A stretch of DNA of 64,000 bases from Allobosea sp. WAO (GCF_001509835.1 NZ_JXTJ01000008.1:372001-436000); one strand, 5' to 3'; positions 51,233 through 61,093 are shown, numbered from the stretch's first letter. The notes: generated from the sequence alone by a model not told the origin. Program-made: numbers and translations.

Positions 51233-52579
51233 ATGACCATGCACGCTCCGCCTCCTGACTCCCGGCCCCTTCGCGTCGGTATCGCCGGCCTCGGCACCGT
51301 CGGTGCGGCGGTCGCCACCATCCTGAAACGCCAGGAGAACGCGCTCGCCGCCCGCTGCGGCCGGCCAGTGCGCGTCACCGCGGTTTCGGCGCGGGATCGC
51401 AACCGCGACCGCGGCATCGATCTCTCCGGCATGAACTGGTTCGACGATCCGGTCGCGCTCGCAGCGTCCCCCGAGATTGATTGTCTGGTCGAGCTGATCG
51501 GCGGCTCCGACGGTCCGGCCAAGCAGGCGGTCGAGGCGGCGCTCGCTGCCGGCAAGCATGTCGTCACCGCCAACAAGGCGCTGCTCGCCGCCCATGGCGT
51601 GGCGCTCGCCGAGCTCGCCGAGAGCAACGGCGCGGCGCTCGCCTTCGAGGCTTCCTCCGCCGGTGGCATCCCCGTGGTCAAGACGCTGCGCGAGGCGCTC
51701 TCCGGCAACAATGTCAGCCGGCTCTACGGCATCCTCAACGGCACCTGCAATTACATCCTCTCGCGCATGGAGCTGGAGGGGCTGACCTTCGAGGCCTGCC
51801 TGAAGGACGCCCAGCGTCTCGGCTATGCCGAGGCCGACCCGACCTTCGACGTCGAAGGCTTCGACACTGCCCATAAGCTCGCCATCCTGACCAGCCTCGC
51901 CTTCGGTACGAAGATCGACGCCGAAGCGATTCATGTCGAAGGCATTTCCTCGATCACGCCGCTCGACCTGAAGATGGCCGACGAGCTCGGTTACCGGATC
52001 AAGTTGCTCGGTGTCGCCGAGCGCACCAAGACCGGCATCGAGCAGCGTGTGCACCCGACCATGGTGCCGAAATCTTCTGCCATCGCCCAGGTGATGGGCG
52101 TCACCAACGCCGTCACCATCGATGCCGATGCGGTCCGCGAGATCACCCTGGTCGGCCCAGGCGCCGGCGGCGGCCCGACCGCCTCGGCCGTGATCGCCGA
52201 CATCGCCGACGTCGCGCGTGGCACGGCCGGATTGCCCTTCGGCATGCCGGTCGCCCGGCTTGAACAGCCGACGCGCGCGCCGATGCAGCGCCATGAGGGC
52301 GGATATTACATCCGGCTCGCCGTCGCCGATCGACCGGGCGCCGCGGCCGCAATTGCGACCCGCATGGCCGAAGCGAACATCTCGCTCGAGAGCATCGTCC
52401 AGCGCCGTTCGGAAGCCGCCGCGGCGCGCGATCCCGGCGGGCGCTCCGGCGCTCCGGTTCCCGTCGTCCTGATCACTTATGCCACCAGCGAGCAGGCGAT
52501 CCGCGGTGCGCTGGAGAAGGTTGGCGCTGACGGGCATATTTCGGAAGCGCCGCAGGTCATCCGCATCGAACGCGAATAG
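51233..52579 (+). CDS. hom: Homoserine dehydrogenase
   Basis: 448 residues. NADP-binding VGIAGLGTVGAAVATIL, catalytic ANKALLA (Lys), NGTCNYILSRM and EADPTFDVEGFDTAHKLAIL, and a C-terminal ACT domain (YYIRLAVADRPGAAAAIATRMAEANISLESI) for feedback by threonine. It reduces aspartate semialdehyde to homoserine for Thr/Met synthesis. ATGs at 51233 and 51239 are both plausible. GlpX follows after 74 bases, a usual neighbour in this class. Confidence 0.95.
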   Translation: MTMHAPPPDSRPLRVGIAGLGTVGAAVATILKRQENALAARCGRPVRVTAVSARDRNRDRGIDLSGMNWFDDPVALAASPEIDCLVELIGGSDGPAKQAVEAALAAGKHVVTANKALLAAHGVALAELAESNGAALAFEASSAGGIPVVKTLREALSGNNVSRLYGILNGTCNYILSRMELEGLTFEACLKDAQRLGYAEADPTFDVEGFDTAHKLAILTSLAFGTKIDAEAIHVEGISSITPLDLKMADELGYRIKLLGVAERTKTGIEQRVHPTMVPKSSAIAQVMGVTNAVTIDADAVREITLVGPGAGGGPTASAVIADIADVARGTAGLPFGMPVARLEQPTRAPMQRHEGGYYIRLAVADRPGAAAAIATRMAEANISLESIVQRRSEAAAARDPGGRSGAPVPVVLITYATSEQAIRGALEKVGADGHISEAPQVIRIERE

Positions 52580-52653
52580 GGTCGTTGCCGGCCGGCGGCG
52601 GTGCGCCCGCTGCCGATCCACTGGTTGCCGCCTGCCGAAACAGAGGAAAGCCC

Positions 52654-53652
52654 ATGTCCGTCGATCTTCGCATCTCGCCCGACCAGATCATCGAGCGCTA
52701 TCTCTCGATGGAACTCGTGCGCGTCACCGAGCGCGCCGCCGTCGCCGCCGCCCGCCTGCGCGGCCATGGCGACGAGAAGGCCGCCGATCAGGCCGCCGTC
52801 GATGCCATGCGTCGCGAGCTCAACCGCCTGCCGATCGACGGCGAGATCGTTATCGGCGAGGGCGAGCGCGACGAGGCGCCGATGCTCTTCATCGGCGAGA
52901 AGGTCGGCAACAAGCAGGGCCCGAAGGTCCACATCGCCGTCGATCCGCTGGAAGGTACGACGCTGTGCGCCAAGGACATGCCCGGCTCGATCGCCGTGAT
53001 GGCGATGGCCGGCGCCGGCCACCTGCTCTACGCGCCGGACGTCTATATGGACAAGATCGCGATCGGACCGGGCTACCCGACCGGCATCGTCGATCTCGAC
53101 GCCTCGGCCGCGGACAACATCAACGCGCTGGCTAAGGCCAAGGGCGTGAAGCCGCACGAGATCAACACGCTGATCATGGACCGCCCGCGCCATGAGAAGC
53201 TGATCGCTGAAGTCCGCAAGACCGGCGCCTCGATTCGCCTGATCACCGATGGTGACGTCGCCGGCGTGATCTTCTGCACCGAGCCGGAGAAGACCGGCAT
53301 CGACCTTTATCTCGGCATCGGCGGCGCCCCCGAGGGCGTTCTCGCCGCGGCGGCGCTGCGCTGCGTCGGCGGCCAGATGCAGGGCCGCCTGATCCTCGAC
53401 ACCGAGGAGAAGCGGGCTCGCGCCTTGACCATGGGCGTCAAGGACCCGAACAAGAAGTACGACATGGCCGAGATGGCCTCGGGCGACGTCATCGTCTGCG
53501 CCACCGGCGTCACCGATGGCGGCATGCTCTCGGGCGTCCGTTTCGGGCCCGAGGTGATCGAGACCGAAACCATCGTCTACCGCTCGATCACCGGCACCGT
53601 CCGCCGGATCTATGGCGAGCATCGCGAGTTCGCGAAGTTCAACCTCGACTGA
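52654..53652 (+). CDS. glpX: Class II fructose-1,6-bisphosphatase
   Basis: 332 residues. Metal and phosphate motifs IVIGEGERDEAPMLFIGE, AVDPLEGTTLCA and the LITDGDVAG segment place it with GlpX. It dephosphorylates fructose-1,6-bisphosphate in gluconeogenesis; some related enzymes also act on sedoheptulose bisphosphate. GAGGAAAG precedes the ATG at 52654. A long inverted repeat follows the stop. Confidence 0.95.
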   Translation: MSVDLRISPDQIIERYLSMELVRVTERAAVAAARLRGHGDEKAADQAAVDAMRRELNRLPIDGEIVIGEGERDEAPMLFIGEKVGNKQGPKVHIAVDPLEGTTLCAKDMPGSIAVMAMAGAGHLLYAPDVYMDKIAIGPGYPTGIVDLDASAADNINALAKAKGVKPHEINTLIMDRPRHEKLIAEVRKTGASIRLITDGDVAGVIFCTEPEKTGIDLYLGIGGAPEGVLAAAALRCVGGQMQGRLILDTEEKRARALTMGVKDPNKKYDMAEMASGDVIVCATGVTDGGMLSGVRFGPEVIETETIVYRSITGTVRRIYGEHREFAKFNLD

Positions 53653-53661
53653 GACGCGATC

Positions 53662-53700
53662 GCGGTGATGACGGCGCGCTCAGCGTGCCGTCATCACCGC
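53662..53700. repeat. 14-bp perfect inverted repeat between convergent glpX and tetR-type genes
   Basis: GCGGTGATGACGGC (53662-53675) and GCCGTCATCACCGC (53687-53700) flank 11 bases. The right arm encodes the last codons of the TetR-type protein (AVMTAR). No T-run, but the stem is strong enough to act as a bidirectional transcription barrier or mRNA 3' end. Confidence 0.65.
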
Positions 53701-54369
53701 CCGCATGAAGCCCGGCTCGACGAAGACCACGCTGCCGTCCGGCAGCCCGAGGATTCGGTTGACCGAAAGGCCGAGGAACTGGAAGCGCCGCTCCAGCGCT
53801 TCGATCGCCGCTTCCTCCTCCGCGGTGCCCGAGACCGCGATAGCGCGCGCCCAGGCATCATGGGCGCTGGCGCCGAGATGCAGGATCGTCTCGGCCGCAT
53901 CCTCCGGCTCCGACACGGCGAACACACCCTCAGCCGCCCCCTCCGCAATGATGCCGGCGAGCACCGGCAGCATTACCGCGATCGAGGCGGCGTTGACCCG
54001 GTGGTAGAGGACGATGTTCTCCGGCCGGAACACGACGTCGAACGCCGCCCGCAGCTTGGGCGCATCTTCCAGATTGGCCTGGCGCGAGCGGGCGAGGAAG
54101 CTGTTCAGGCGGGCGAGGGCGCTAAGGCCGGGATCGTCGAGCACGTCGCGGACCCGGGCAACCGCCTCATGCGCCAAACGGGCGGCGAGCGCCTCCAGCA
54201 ATTCCTCTTTCGAAGCGAAGTGGTGGTAGAAGCCGCCCTTCGAAATGCCCGCCTTGGCGATGACGTCGTTGATCGTCGTGCGCTCATAGCCCTGCTCGAA
54301 GAACAGCGCCTGCGCGCAATCGAGCAACTCGCTCCTGCGATCCTCCGGATGCTTGACGATGCGCGGCAT
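53680..54369 (-). CDS. TetR-family transcriptional repressor
   Basis: 229 residues from the ATG at 54369. N-terminal helix-turn-helix (ELLDCAQALFFEQGYERTTINDVIAKAGISKGGFYHHFASKEELLEAL) is canonical TetR; the C-terminal all-helical ligand domain is not assigned. It is divergent from the adaptor-permease-ATPase operon across paired palindromes, so it most likely represses that exporter and itself. Confidence 0.92.
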   Translation of the reverse strand: MPRIVKHPEDRRSELLDCAQALFFEQGYERTTINDVIAKAGISKGGFYHHFASKEELLEALAARLAHEAVARVRDVLDDPGLSALARLNSFLARSRQANLEDAPKLRAAFDVVFRPENIVLYHRVNAASIAVMLPVLAGIIAEGAAEGVFAVSEPEDAAETILHLGASAHDAWARAIAVSGTAEEEAAIEALERRFQFLGLSVNRILGLPDGSVVFVEPGFMRAVMTAR

Positions 54370-54397
54370 GCTGCTCCGATCTCGCAACTTGTTGACG

Positions 54398-54433
54398 ACC
54401 GACCGTCGGTCGGTAAAATGACCGACGGTCGGT
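54398..54433. promoter_or_regulatory. Paired TetR-type operators
   Basis: ACCGAC-C-GTCGGT (54398-54410) and ACCGAC-G-GTCGGT (54421-54433): two perfect 6-1-6 palindromes, ten bases apart, just before the tetR-type start and upstream of the exporter operon. A further GTCGGT-like copy overlaps the first. Confidence 0.8.
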
Positions 54434-54548
54434 CTGACTCATGATACGGCCGGTTCAGAGGTCGACGCAACGGTGATGCAGTGTCGTCCGACCTGCTGGA
54501 TACCGCGATCTGGTCAGCCTGATCCCGACGCCTGCGCAGGGGAATGCC

Positions 54549-55547
54549 GTGAAGATCGTTCGCAGCCTCATCGTGCTCGTCGCGCTGTCGGGGGCGGGCG
54601 CGGCCTTCTGGTCCTATAGCCGGCCTTCGGCGGTCGCGACCGTGACCGCGAAGCGCGGCGATGCCGCCGATATCGTCTACGCCACCGGCGTCGTCGAGCC
54701 GCGCAACTGGGCCAAGGTCACGCCGCTCGTACGCGAGCGCATCGTCGAGCGTTGCGATTGCGAGGGCCGCCGGGTCGAGAAGGGCGAGATCCTGGCCAGG
54801 CTGGACAGTGTTCTCGCCGAGACCGCCCTAGCCGAACTCAAGGCCCGCCACAAGCTGGCCGCCGCCGAGCATGAGCGCCAGGCCGTGCTGGTTGAGCGTA
54901 ACGTCATGAGCCAGCAGGCGCTCGACCGGGTCCGCAGCGAGGTCGGGCAGGCGGCGGCGCTGGTCGCCGGCCAGACCGCCCGGCTGGAGAATTACATCCT
55001 GCGGGCGCCGATGAGCGGCACCGTCCTGCGCCGCGATGGCGAGGTCGGCGAGATCGCCGAACCCGGAACCGTGCTGTTCTGGATCGGCGAGGCGAAGCCA
55101 TTGCGCATCGTCGCCGAGGTGAACGAGGAGGATATCCCGCAGGTCAAGCCGGGCCAGCGCGCCCTGATCCGCGCCGATGCCTTTCCTGGACGGACGCTGG
55201 AGGCGACGGTCGACAGCATCACGCCCAAGGGCGATCCCGTTGCCAAGAACTACCGGGTGTATCTCGCTCTGCCCGACGACACGCCGCTGCTGATCGGCAT
55301 GACGGCCGAGCTCAACATCATCGTGCGCGTCGCGCGCAACGCGCTGCTGTTGCCGGTCAACGCGGTCCAGGGCAATGCGGTCGTGCTCGCCGAGGGCGAT
55401 ATCGCCCGCCGCCGTGAGCTCGCGATCGGCATTCGCGGCACCGGCGAGGTCGAGGTGCTGTCGGGCCTGCCCGAAGAGGCGCGCATCATCGCGCCCTATC
55501 CGGACAAGCTGGGCGACGGCGCCCGGATCCGGCTGCGGGATCAGTGA
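54549..55547 (+). CDS. Periplasmic adaptor (membrane fusion) protein of an ABC exporter
   Basis: 332 residues: N-terminal anchor (IVRSLIVLVALSGAGAAFW), barrel-sandwich hybrid (YATGVVEPRNWAKVTPLV, RVEKGEILARLDSVLAE), helical hairpin (LAELKARHKLAAAEHERQAVLV), beta-barrel domain (IVAEVNEEDIPQVKPGQRALIRAD). It links the inner-membrane exporter to an outer-membrane channel not encoded here. GTG start with AGGGG upstream. First gene of a three-gene operon. Confidence 0.88.
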   Translation: MKIVRSLIVLVALSGAGAAFWSYSRPSAVATVTAKRGDAADIVYATGVVEPRNWAKVTPLVRERIVERCDCEGRRVEKGEILARLDSVLAETALAELKARHKLAAAEHERQAVLVERNVMSQQALDRVRSEVGQAAALVAGQTARLENYILRAPMSGTVLRRDGEVGEIAEPGTVLFWIGEAKPLRIVAEVNEEDIPQVKPGQRALIRADAFPGRTLEATVDSITPKGDPVAKNYRVYLALPDDTPLLIGMTAELNIIVRVARNALLLPVNAVQGNAVVLAEGDIARRRELAIGIRGTGEVEVLSGLPEEARIIAPYPDKLGDGARIRLRDQ

Positions 55548-55550
55548 GCC

Positions 55551-56798
55551 ATGCGGCTGATCCTGACCCTTGCGCTGACGCATATCATGGGGCGAGGCCG
55601 GCAGACGCTGGTCGCCGTGCTCGGCGTCGCGCTCGGCGTCGGCTTCTCGATCGCCATGGCGTCGCTGATGCAGGGCGGCGAGGATGACTTCGTTGCCAAG
55701 CTCGTCGACACCATGCCGCATGTCGACATCACCGACGAACGCCGCGCCGCGCGCCGCCAGCCGGCGCAGGACGCGTTCACGGCGCTGCACATCGCTGGAT
55801 TGCGGCCCAGAGACGATCGGCGCGGCATCCTGAACCCGACCGAGGCGACGGCAATGCTGCGCGCCTGGCTGCCCGGCAAGATGGCGCTCAGCCTGAAGAC
55901 GCAAGGCGTGGTGCGCTATGCCGGGCGCGATGTCGGCATCGGCATCATCGGCGTCGAGCCACTGGCCGAGATGCAGATATCCTCGCTGACCAAGGATTTT
56001 CGCCAGGGCGGATTCGCCTCGCTCATCGCCGGCGGCAACAACATCGTCGTCGGCAGCCGGCTGGCCCAGCGCCTCGGTGCCGAGCTGGGCACGACGGTGA
56101 CGGTTGTTTCCGCGACCGGCCAGAGCCGCGCCTTCAAGATCGTCGGCCTCTTTCACACCGGCACCACCGCCCGCGACGAGGGCGAGGGCTATGTCCTGCT
56201 CAAGAACGCCCAGATCCTGAGCGAGCGACCGAACGCGATCAACGAGATCCGTCTCAAGCTCGACGATCCCAACGCTGCGCCGCAGGTCGCCCGGCGGGCC
56301 GAGGCGCAGATCGGCTACAAGGCCGTGGCCTGGCAGGAGGCGAACGAATCGCTGCTCGAGGCTTTGGTGATCCGCAACGTCATCATGTACACGGTGGTCG
56401 GTGCCATCCTGCTCGTCGCCGGTTTCGGCATCTTCAACATCATCTCGACGATCACCCATGAGAAGGCGCGCGACATCGCCATTCTCAAATCGCTCGGCTT
56501 TACCGAGGCCGATATGCGCCGGCTTTTCCTGCTGGAGGGGCTGGCGCTCGGCGCCTGCGGCTCGCTGATCGGCTGGGCGGTCGGCTTCGGGCTCTGTTTC
56601 GCGCTCTCGCTCATCCGCTTCGAGCTCTCCGGCGCGGCCGTCGCCCAGGAGATCACGCGCCTGCCTCTGGCCTGGAGCATCTGGCACTATTTGATCGCTG
56701 CCGGTTTTGCGCTGACCTCGGCCGGCATCGCCGGATACCTGCCGGCGCGGCAGGCGGCGCGGCTCAACCCGGTCGACATCATCCGGGGCGCGACATGA
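55551..56798 (+). CDS. FtsX-type ABC permease (DevC/MacB-membrane-domain-like)
   Basis: 415 residues with the MacB/DevC layout: one N-terminal helix (GRGRQTLVAVLGVALGVGFSIAMA), a large periplasmic domain (about 50-270), then three helices (IRNVIMYTVVGAILLVAGFGIFNIISTI, FLLEGLALGACGSLIGWAVGFGLCFAL, YLIAAGFALTSAGIAGYLPARQAARLNPVDIIRG). The ATPase is a separate protein, overlapping by four bases. Mechanotransmission-type export of lipids, siderophores or antibiotics is typical; cargo unknown. Confidence 0.88.
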   Translation: MRLILTLALTHIMGRGRQTLVAVLGVALGVGFSIAMASLMQGGEDDFVAKLVDTMPHVDITDERRAARRQPAQDAFTALHIAGLRPRDDRRGILNPTEATAMLRAWLPGKMALSLKTQGVVRYAGRDVGIGIIGVEPLAEMQISSLTKDFRQGGFASLIAGGNNIVVGSRLAQRLGAELGTTVTVVSATGQSRAFKIVGLFHTGTTARDEGEGYVLLKNAQILSERPNAINEIRLKLDDPNAAPQVARRAEAQIGYKAVAWQEANESLLEALVIRNVIMYTVVGAILLVAGFGIFNIISTITHEKARDIAILKSLGFTEADMRRLFLLEGLALGACGSLIGWAVGFGLCFALSLIRFELSGAAVAQEITRLPLAWSIWHYLIAAGFALTSAGIAGYLPARQAARLNPVDIIRGAT

Positions 56799-57472
56799 GT
56801 GCGCTCGTCGAGACCAGGGGGCTGACCCGCATCCTGCCGGCAGCCGTGCCGGTGACGCTAGTCCAGGATGTGACGCTGTCGATCGGCGAGGGCGAGTTCG
56901 TCGCGATCACCGGCCCGTCCGGCTCCGGCAAATCCTCGCTGCTCTACCTGCTCGGCCTGCTGGACCGGCCGAGCGCCGGCGCGCTGTGCATTTCCGGCCG
57001 CGACACCGCCGATCTCAGCGAGCGCGAGCGGGCGCAGATCAGGCTGGCGACGCTCGGTTTCGTCTTCCAGTTCCACTTCCTGCTGCCGGAATTCACCGTG
57101 CGCGAGAATGTCGAGATCCCGATGCGCCGGCTCGGCCGCCTCGGTGCAGGCGCGATGCGCGAGCGCTCGACGCAGCTGCTCGAGACGCTCGGCCTCGCCG
57201 GCCATCTCGACAAGCGCCCCGATCAGCTCTCCGGAGGCCAGCGCCAGCGCGTCGCGGTTGCTCGCTCGCTCGCGAACGATCCGCCGCTCGTGCTGGCGGA
57301 CGAGCCCACCGGAAGCCTCGACAGCAAGAACTCCGAGCAGGTCTTTGCGATTCTCGATGCTCTGGTGCGCGAGCGCGGCAAGACGGTGATCGCCGTGACC
57401 CACGACACCGAGATGGCCGCGAAGGCGACCCGGCGCATCCATCTCGTCGACGGCAGACTAGCCGAGAGCTGA
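56795..57472 (+). CDS. ABC transporter ATPase (MacB/LolD/DevA type)
   Basis: 225 residues with Walker A GPSGSGKSS, Q-loop in FQFHFLLPEFTV, signature LSGGQRQRVAVARSL, Walker B LVLADEPTGSLDS and switch His in VTHD. The size and motifs fit the LolD/MacB/DevA group. It overlaps the permease gene by four bases. The adaptor-permease-ATPase order matches DevBCA-type exporters. Confidence 0.93.
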   Translation: MSALVETRGLTRILPAAVPVTLVQDVTLSIGEGEFVAITGPSGSGKSSLLYLLGLLDRPSAGALCISGRDTADLSERERAQIRLATLGFVFQFHFLLPEFTVRENVEIPMRRLGRLGAGAMRERSTQLLETLGLAGHLDKRPDQLSGGQRQRVAVARSLANDPPLVLADEPTGSLDSKNSEQVFAILDALVRERGKTVIAVTHDTEMAAKATRRIHLVDGRLAES

Positions 57473-57487
57473 GGCGCGCTGCGCCGC

Positions 57488-58198
57488 TCAGTCTTCCGCC
57501 GCAGGCTCGCTTTTGCGGCGAAAGCCAGTCGCCAGCACGTAGAGCTCGGAGGAATCCGCCCGGCTCGCCGCTGGCTTGAGATTGCGCACGCTGCTGAAAT
57601 CGCGCTTGAGCTGGCCGAGCAGTTCGGCGCTGTCGCCGCCCTGGAACAGTTTTGCGAGAAAGAACCCGCCCGGCGCCAGCACGTCATTGGCGAATTCGAG
57701 CGCGGCTTCGGCCAGCGCGATGATCTTCAGGTGGTCGGTCTTCTTGTGGCCGGTGGTGTTGGCCGCCATATCCGACATCACGCCGTCGGCCTTGCCGCCG
57801 AGCTTCTCGGTGAGGATCCCCGGGGCCTCTTCTGCCATGAAGTCGAGCTGGATCAGCTCGACGCCCGGAATCGGGTCGACTTCAAGAAGGTCGATGCCGA
57901 CGATCCGGCCCTTGCCCTTGTCGAGGCCGATCTTCGCAGACGCGACCTGGCACCAGCCGCCCGGCGCGCAGCCGAGATCGATCAGCTTCTGGCCGGGCTT
58001 CAGGAATTTGAAGCGCTCATCCATCTCGGCGAGCTTGAAGGCGGCCCGCGAGCGATAGCCCATCTCGCGGGCGCGCTTCACATAGGGGTCGTTGAGCTGG
58101 CGCTCGAGCCAGAGCTGGGAGGAATGGCTGCGCTTGGCCGGCTTCTTGACCTTGATGCGCAAATCGCGGGCGCCGCCGCTCGGTTTTGACGGGTTCAT
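57488..58198 (-). CDS. rlmE: 23S rRNA 2'-O-ribose methyltransferase (RlmE/FtsJ)
   Basis: 236 residues. SAM site LIDLGCAPGGWCQVA, catalytic K-D-K-E tetrad readable as Lys in RSRAAFKL, Asp in MSDMAANTTGH, Lys in FLAKLFQGG and Glu in SSELYVLATGF. Methylates U2552 of 23S rRNA late in 50S assembly. The ppx-type gene lies 15 bases upstream in the same direction, a common pairing in Alphaproteobacteria. Confidence 0.95.
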   Translation of the reverse strand: MNPSKPSGGARDLRIKVKKPAKRSHSSQLWLERQLNDPYVKRAREMGYRSRAAFKLAEMDERFKFLKPGQKLIDLGCAPGGWCQVASAKIGLDKGKGRIVGIDLLEVDPIPGVELIQLDFMAEEAPGILTEKLGGKADGVMSDMAANTTGHKKTDHLKIIALAEAALEFANDVLAPGGFFLAKLFQGGDSAELLGQLKRDFSSVRNLKPAASRADSSELYVLATGFRRKSEPAAED

Positions 58199-58213
58199 GG
58201 AACTGGACTTAGC

Positions 58214-59311
58214 TCATTGCCGGCGTCGCCACCAAGCCCGGTCTTCATGCATCATGCGCAGGAGGATGCCCTCGCGCAGGCCGCGATCGGCGATCCGCAC
58301 CATCGGGCTCGGGAAAGCGCGCCGGATCGCCTCGAAAATGGCGCAGCCGGCCAGGACGAGATCGGCGCGGTCGCGGCCGATGCAGGCATTGGCCTGTCTT
58401 TGCGCGTAGTCCATCGCGACCAGCTCGTCGATCACGCTCAGCACGTCCGCCTCGCGCATCCAGAGCCCGTCGACCTGACGCCGGTCATAGCGCGGCAGGC
58501 GCAGATGGATGCCGGCGACCGTGGTGACGGTGCCGGACGTGCCGAGCAGATGGAAGCCGGGTGCGTTGCGGGCAGCCGCCGCCTTGTCGGCGAAGGGCTT
58601 CAGCGCGGCGCTGCAATCGGTGACCATGCGCTCGAACAGATCGCGCCCGACCTCGACGCCGCCATAGCGCTCGGCGACCGAGACCACGCCGATCGGCAGC
58701 GAAGCCCATTCGCGGATGCGCGATGCCGGGTCGCGGCCGGTTTCGCGCCCGCCGAGCCAGACGATCTCTGTCGAGCCGCCGCCGATGTCGAAGACGATCA
58801 CCGCATTCGCTTCCGGCGCGGCGAGCGCGGCGCAGCCGGTGACTGCGAGCGAGGCCTCGGTGCGCTGGTCGACGATTTCCAGCTCGAGTTCTGCCTCGCG
58901 GCCGACACGCTGCACGAAATCGACGCCGTTGGCCGCCGAGCGGCAGGCCTCGGTGGTGATCAGCCGGGCGCGGGTGACGCCGCGATGGTCCATCTTGCTC
59001 TTGCAGATCTTCAGAGCCTCGACCGCGCGCTCCATCGCGCCCTCGCAGAGCCGGCCGCTCGCCGAAAGCCCTTCGCCCAGCCGGACGATTCGCGAGAAGG
59101 CGTCGACGACGCGAAAGCCATGTTGCGCCGGCCGCGCGATCAGCAGGCGGCAATTATTGGTGCCGAGGTCGAGGGCGGCATAGGTCGCGAAACTGCGGCG
59201 CTGGAACGCCGGAGCGGCGAATCCATCGGGGGAGGTCGCGGCACGGTCTGTCGTCGCAGCGACCGCTGCCACGGCGGGACGGTCCGATTCCTGGCGGTCC
59301 TCGACCGTCAC
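58214..59311 (-). CDS. ppx: Ppx/GppA-family exopolyphosphatase / guanosine pentaphosphatase
   Basis: 365 residues, a short family member. AALDLGTNNCRLLIAR and VFDIGGGSTEIVWLGG are the ASKHA phosphate loops; ITTEACRSAANG and GTSGTVTTVAGI complete the fold. It hydrolyses polyphosphate or pppGpp; the short form lacks the C-terminal domains of E. coli Ppx, so substrate preference is open. GTG start at 59311 after AAGGA. The first 40 residues are low-complexity Ala/Asp-rich. Confidence 0.88.
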   Translation of the reverse strand: MTVEDRQESDRPAVAAVAATTDRAATSPDGFAAPAFQRRSFATYAALDLGTNNCRLLIARPAQHGFRVVDAFSRIVRLGEGLSASGRLCEGAMERAVEALKICKSKMDHRGVTRARLITTEACRSAANGVDFVQRVGREAELELEIVDQRTEASLAVTGCAALAAPEANAVIVFDIGGGSTEIVWLGGRETGRDPASRIREWASLPIGVVSVAERYGGVEVGRDLFERMVTDCSAALKPFADKAAAARNAPGFHLLGTSGTVTTVAGIHLRLPRYDRRQVDGLWMREADVLSVIDELVAMDYAQRQANACIGRDRADLVLAGCAIFEAIRRAFPSPMVRIADRGLREGILLRMMHEDRAWWRRRQ

Positions 59312-59550
59312 CTTGCAATCCTTCGCCGGTCAGGCCGTCGCGGCGGCCTGCCGGAGCCCGGCACGAGGCCGGAACGTTTCCATTCTCCGGCAGCGTAACA
59401 ACAGCGCCTCGCGCCTGCCAAGCAGAACCTGCGAAAGCAAAGCATTGCGGGCCGGGAAGCTGGCGGCTTGCCTGGAGGCCGGCTTGGCGGCAAAGCTCGC
59501 GCAGCGCCGGGTAGTGGCATTGCGGCGGAAAAGGCGAGGGGAGAGACAGA

Positions 59551-61053
59551 ATGGCGGCGCGGCGCATGATCCTGGCGATCGACCAGGGCACCACCTCATC
59601 GCGTGCCATCCTCTTTGACGACCACCTTCGCCCGGTATCCAACGCCCAGCAGGAGTTCGCGCAGCACTTTCCCGCCTCCGGCTGGGTCGAGCACGAGCCG
59701 GAAGATCTCTGGGAGAGCACGCTTGCCGTCTGCCGCCAGGCCCTCGCCACGGCGCAGGTCAGTGCAGCCGAGGTTGCGGCCATCGGCATCACCAATCAGC
59801 GCGAGACCACGCTCGTCTGGGATCGGCGGACCGGCGAGGCGATACACCGGGCCATCGTCTGGCAGGACCGGCGAACGTCGGAGCGCTGTGCCGCGCTGGA
59901 GGCGCAAGGCCACGGCGACCTCGTTGCCGCCCGCACCGGCCTGCGGCTCGATCCCTATTTCTCCGGCAGCAAGATCGCGTGGATCCTCGACAACGTTCCC
60001 GGCGCGCGCGAGCGGGCGGACCGCGGCGAGCTCGCCTTCGGCACGGTCGATTCCTTCCTGCTCTGGCGGCTGACCGGCGGGCGCGTCCACGCCACCGACG
60101 CCACCAATGCCTCGCGCACCATGCTGTTCGATATCCACAGGGGCTGCTGGGACGCGGATCTGCTCACCCTGCTCGACATCCCCGCCTCGCTGCTGCCCGA
60201 GGTCCGCGACTGCGCCACGCTCTTCGGAGAGAGCGAGCCGGAGCTGTTCGGCGGCGCGATCCCGATTCGCGGCATCGCCGGCGACCAGCAGGCGGCCACC
60301 GTCGGCCAAGCTTGCTTCTCTCCGGGCATGCTGAAATCGACCTATGGCACCGGCTGCTTCGCCCTGCTCAACACCGGCAGCAAGGCGGTCGCCTCGAAGA
60401 ACCGGCTCTTGACCACCATCGCCTACCAGCTCGGTGGCGAACGCTGCTATGCGCTGGAGGGCTCGATCTTCATCGCCGGCGCGGCGGTGCAATGGCTCAG
60501 GGACGGGCTCGGCATCATCGAGCGGGCCTCGCAAAGCGGGCAGCTCGCGGCCAATGCCGACCCCGGCCAGCATGTCTATCTCGTGCCGGCCTTCACCGGC
60601 CTCGGCGCGCCGCATTGGGACGCCAATGCGCGCGGCGCGATGTTCGGCCTGACCCGCAACACCGGCCCACGCGAATTCGCCCGCGCTGCCCTCGATTCGG
60701 TCTGTTTTCAGACCCTCGACCTGCTCGAGGCGATGCGCGCCGACTGGCCGGAAGCCGAGGGCGCCGGCACGGTGCTGCGCGTCGATGGCGGCATGGTCGC
60801 CTCCGACTGGACGATGCAGCGCCTCGCCGACATCCTGGCGGCCCCGGTCGACCGGCCGGAGGTTCTCGAGACCACGGCGCTGGGCGCCGCCTATCTCGCC
60901 GGGCTCGATGCCGGCCTGCTGCCAGAACCGGCGCAGTTCGGCGATCGTTGGCGGCTGGAGCGGCGCTTTTCGCCCGAGCTGGCCGAGACCGCACGCCGTT
61001 CGGCCGTCGCCGGCTGGCGCGACGCAGTGCGCCGGACGCTCAGCGCCGGTTGA
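59551..61053 (+). CDS. glpK: Glycerol kinase
   Basis: 500 residues. FGGY-kinase motifs: [93 protein letters not shown], and [15 protein letters not shown]. It phosphorylates glycerol to sn-glycerol 3-phosphate. GAGGGGAGAG precedes the ATG. No glpF, glpD or glpR gene is adjacent. Confidence 0.95.
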   Translation: MAARRMILAIDQGTTSSRAILFDDHLRPVSNAQQEFAQHFPASGWVEHEPEDLWESTLAVCRQALATAQVSAAEVAAIGITNQRETTLVWDRRTGEAIHRAIVWQDRRTSERCAALEAQGHGDLVAARTGLRLDPYFSGSKIAWILDNVPGARERADRGELAFGTVDSFLLWRLTGGRVHATDATNASRTMLFDIHRGCWDADLLTLLDIPASLLPEVRDCATLFGESEPELFGGAIPIRGIAGDQQAATVGQACFSPGMLKSTYGTGCFALLNTGSKAVASKNRLLTTIAYQLGGERCYALEGSIFIAGAAVQWLRDGLGIIERASQSGQLAANADPGQHVYLVPAFTGLGAPHWDANARGAMFGLTRNTGPREFARAALDSVCFQTLDLLEAMRADWPEAEGAGTVLRVDGGMVASDWTMQRLADILAAPVDRPEVLETTALGAAYLAGLDAGLLPEPAQFGDRWRLERRFSPELAETARRSAVAGWRDAVRRTLSAG

Positions 61054-61066
61054 TCCGTGCCGCCCG

Positions 61067-61093
61067 GCGCGGCGGCAAACCACCCCGCCGCGC
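61067..61093 (+). terminator. GC-rich hairpin after glpK, no T-run
   Basis: GCGCGGCGG pairs with CCGCCGCGC over a nine-base loop, 14 bases after the glpK stop. Lacking a T-run, it is a doubtful intrinsic terminator but may mark the mRNA end. Confidence 0.4.
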
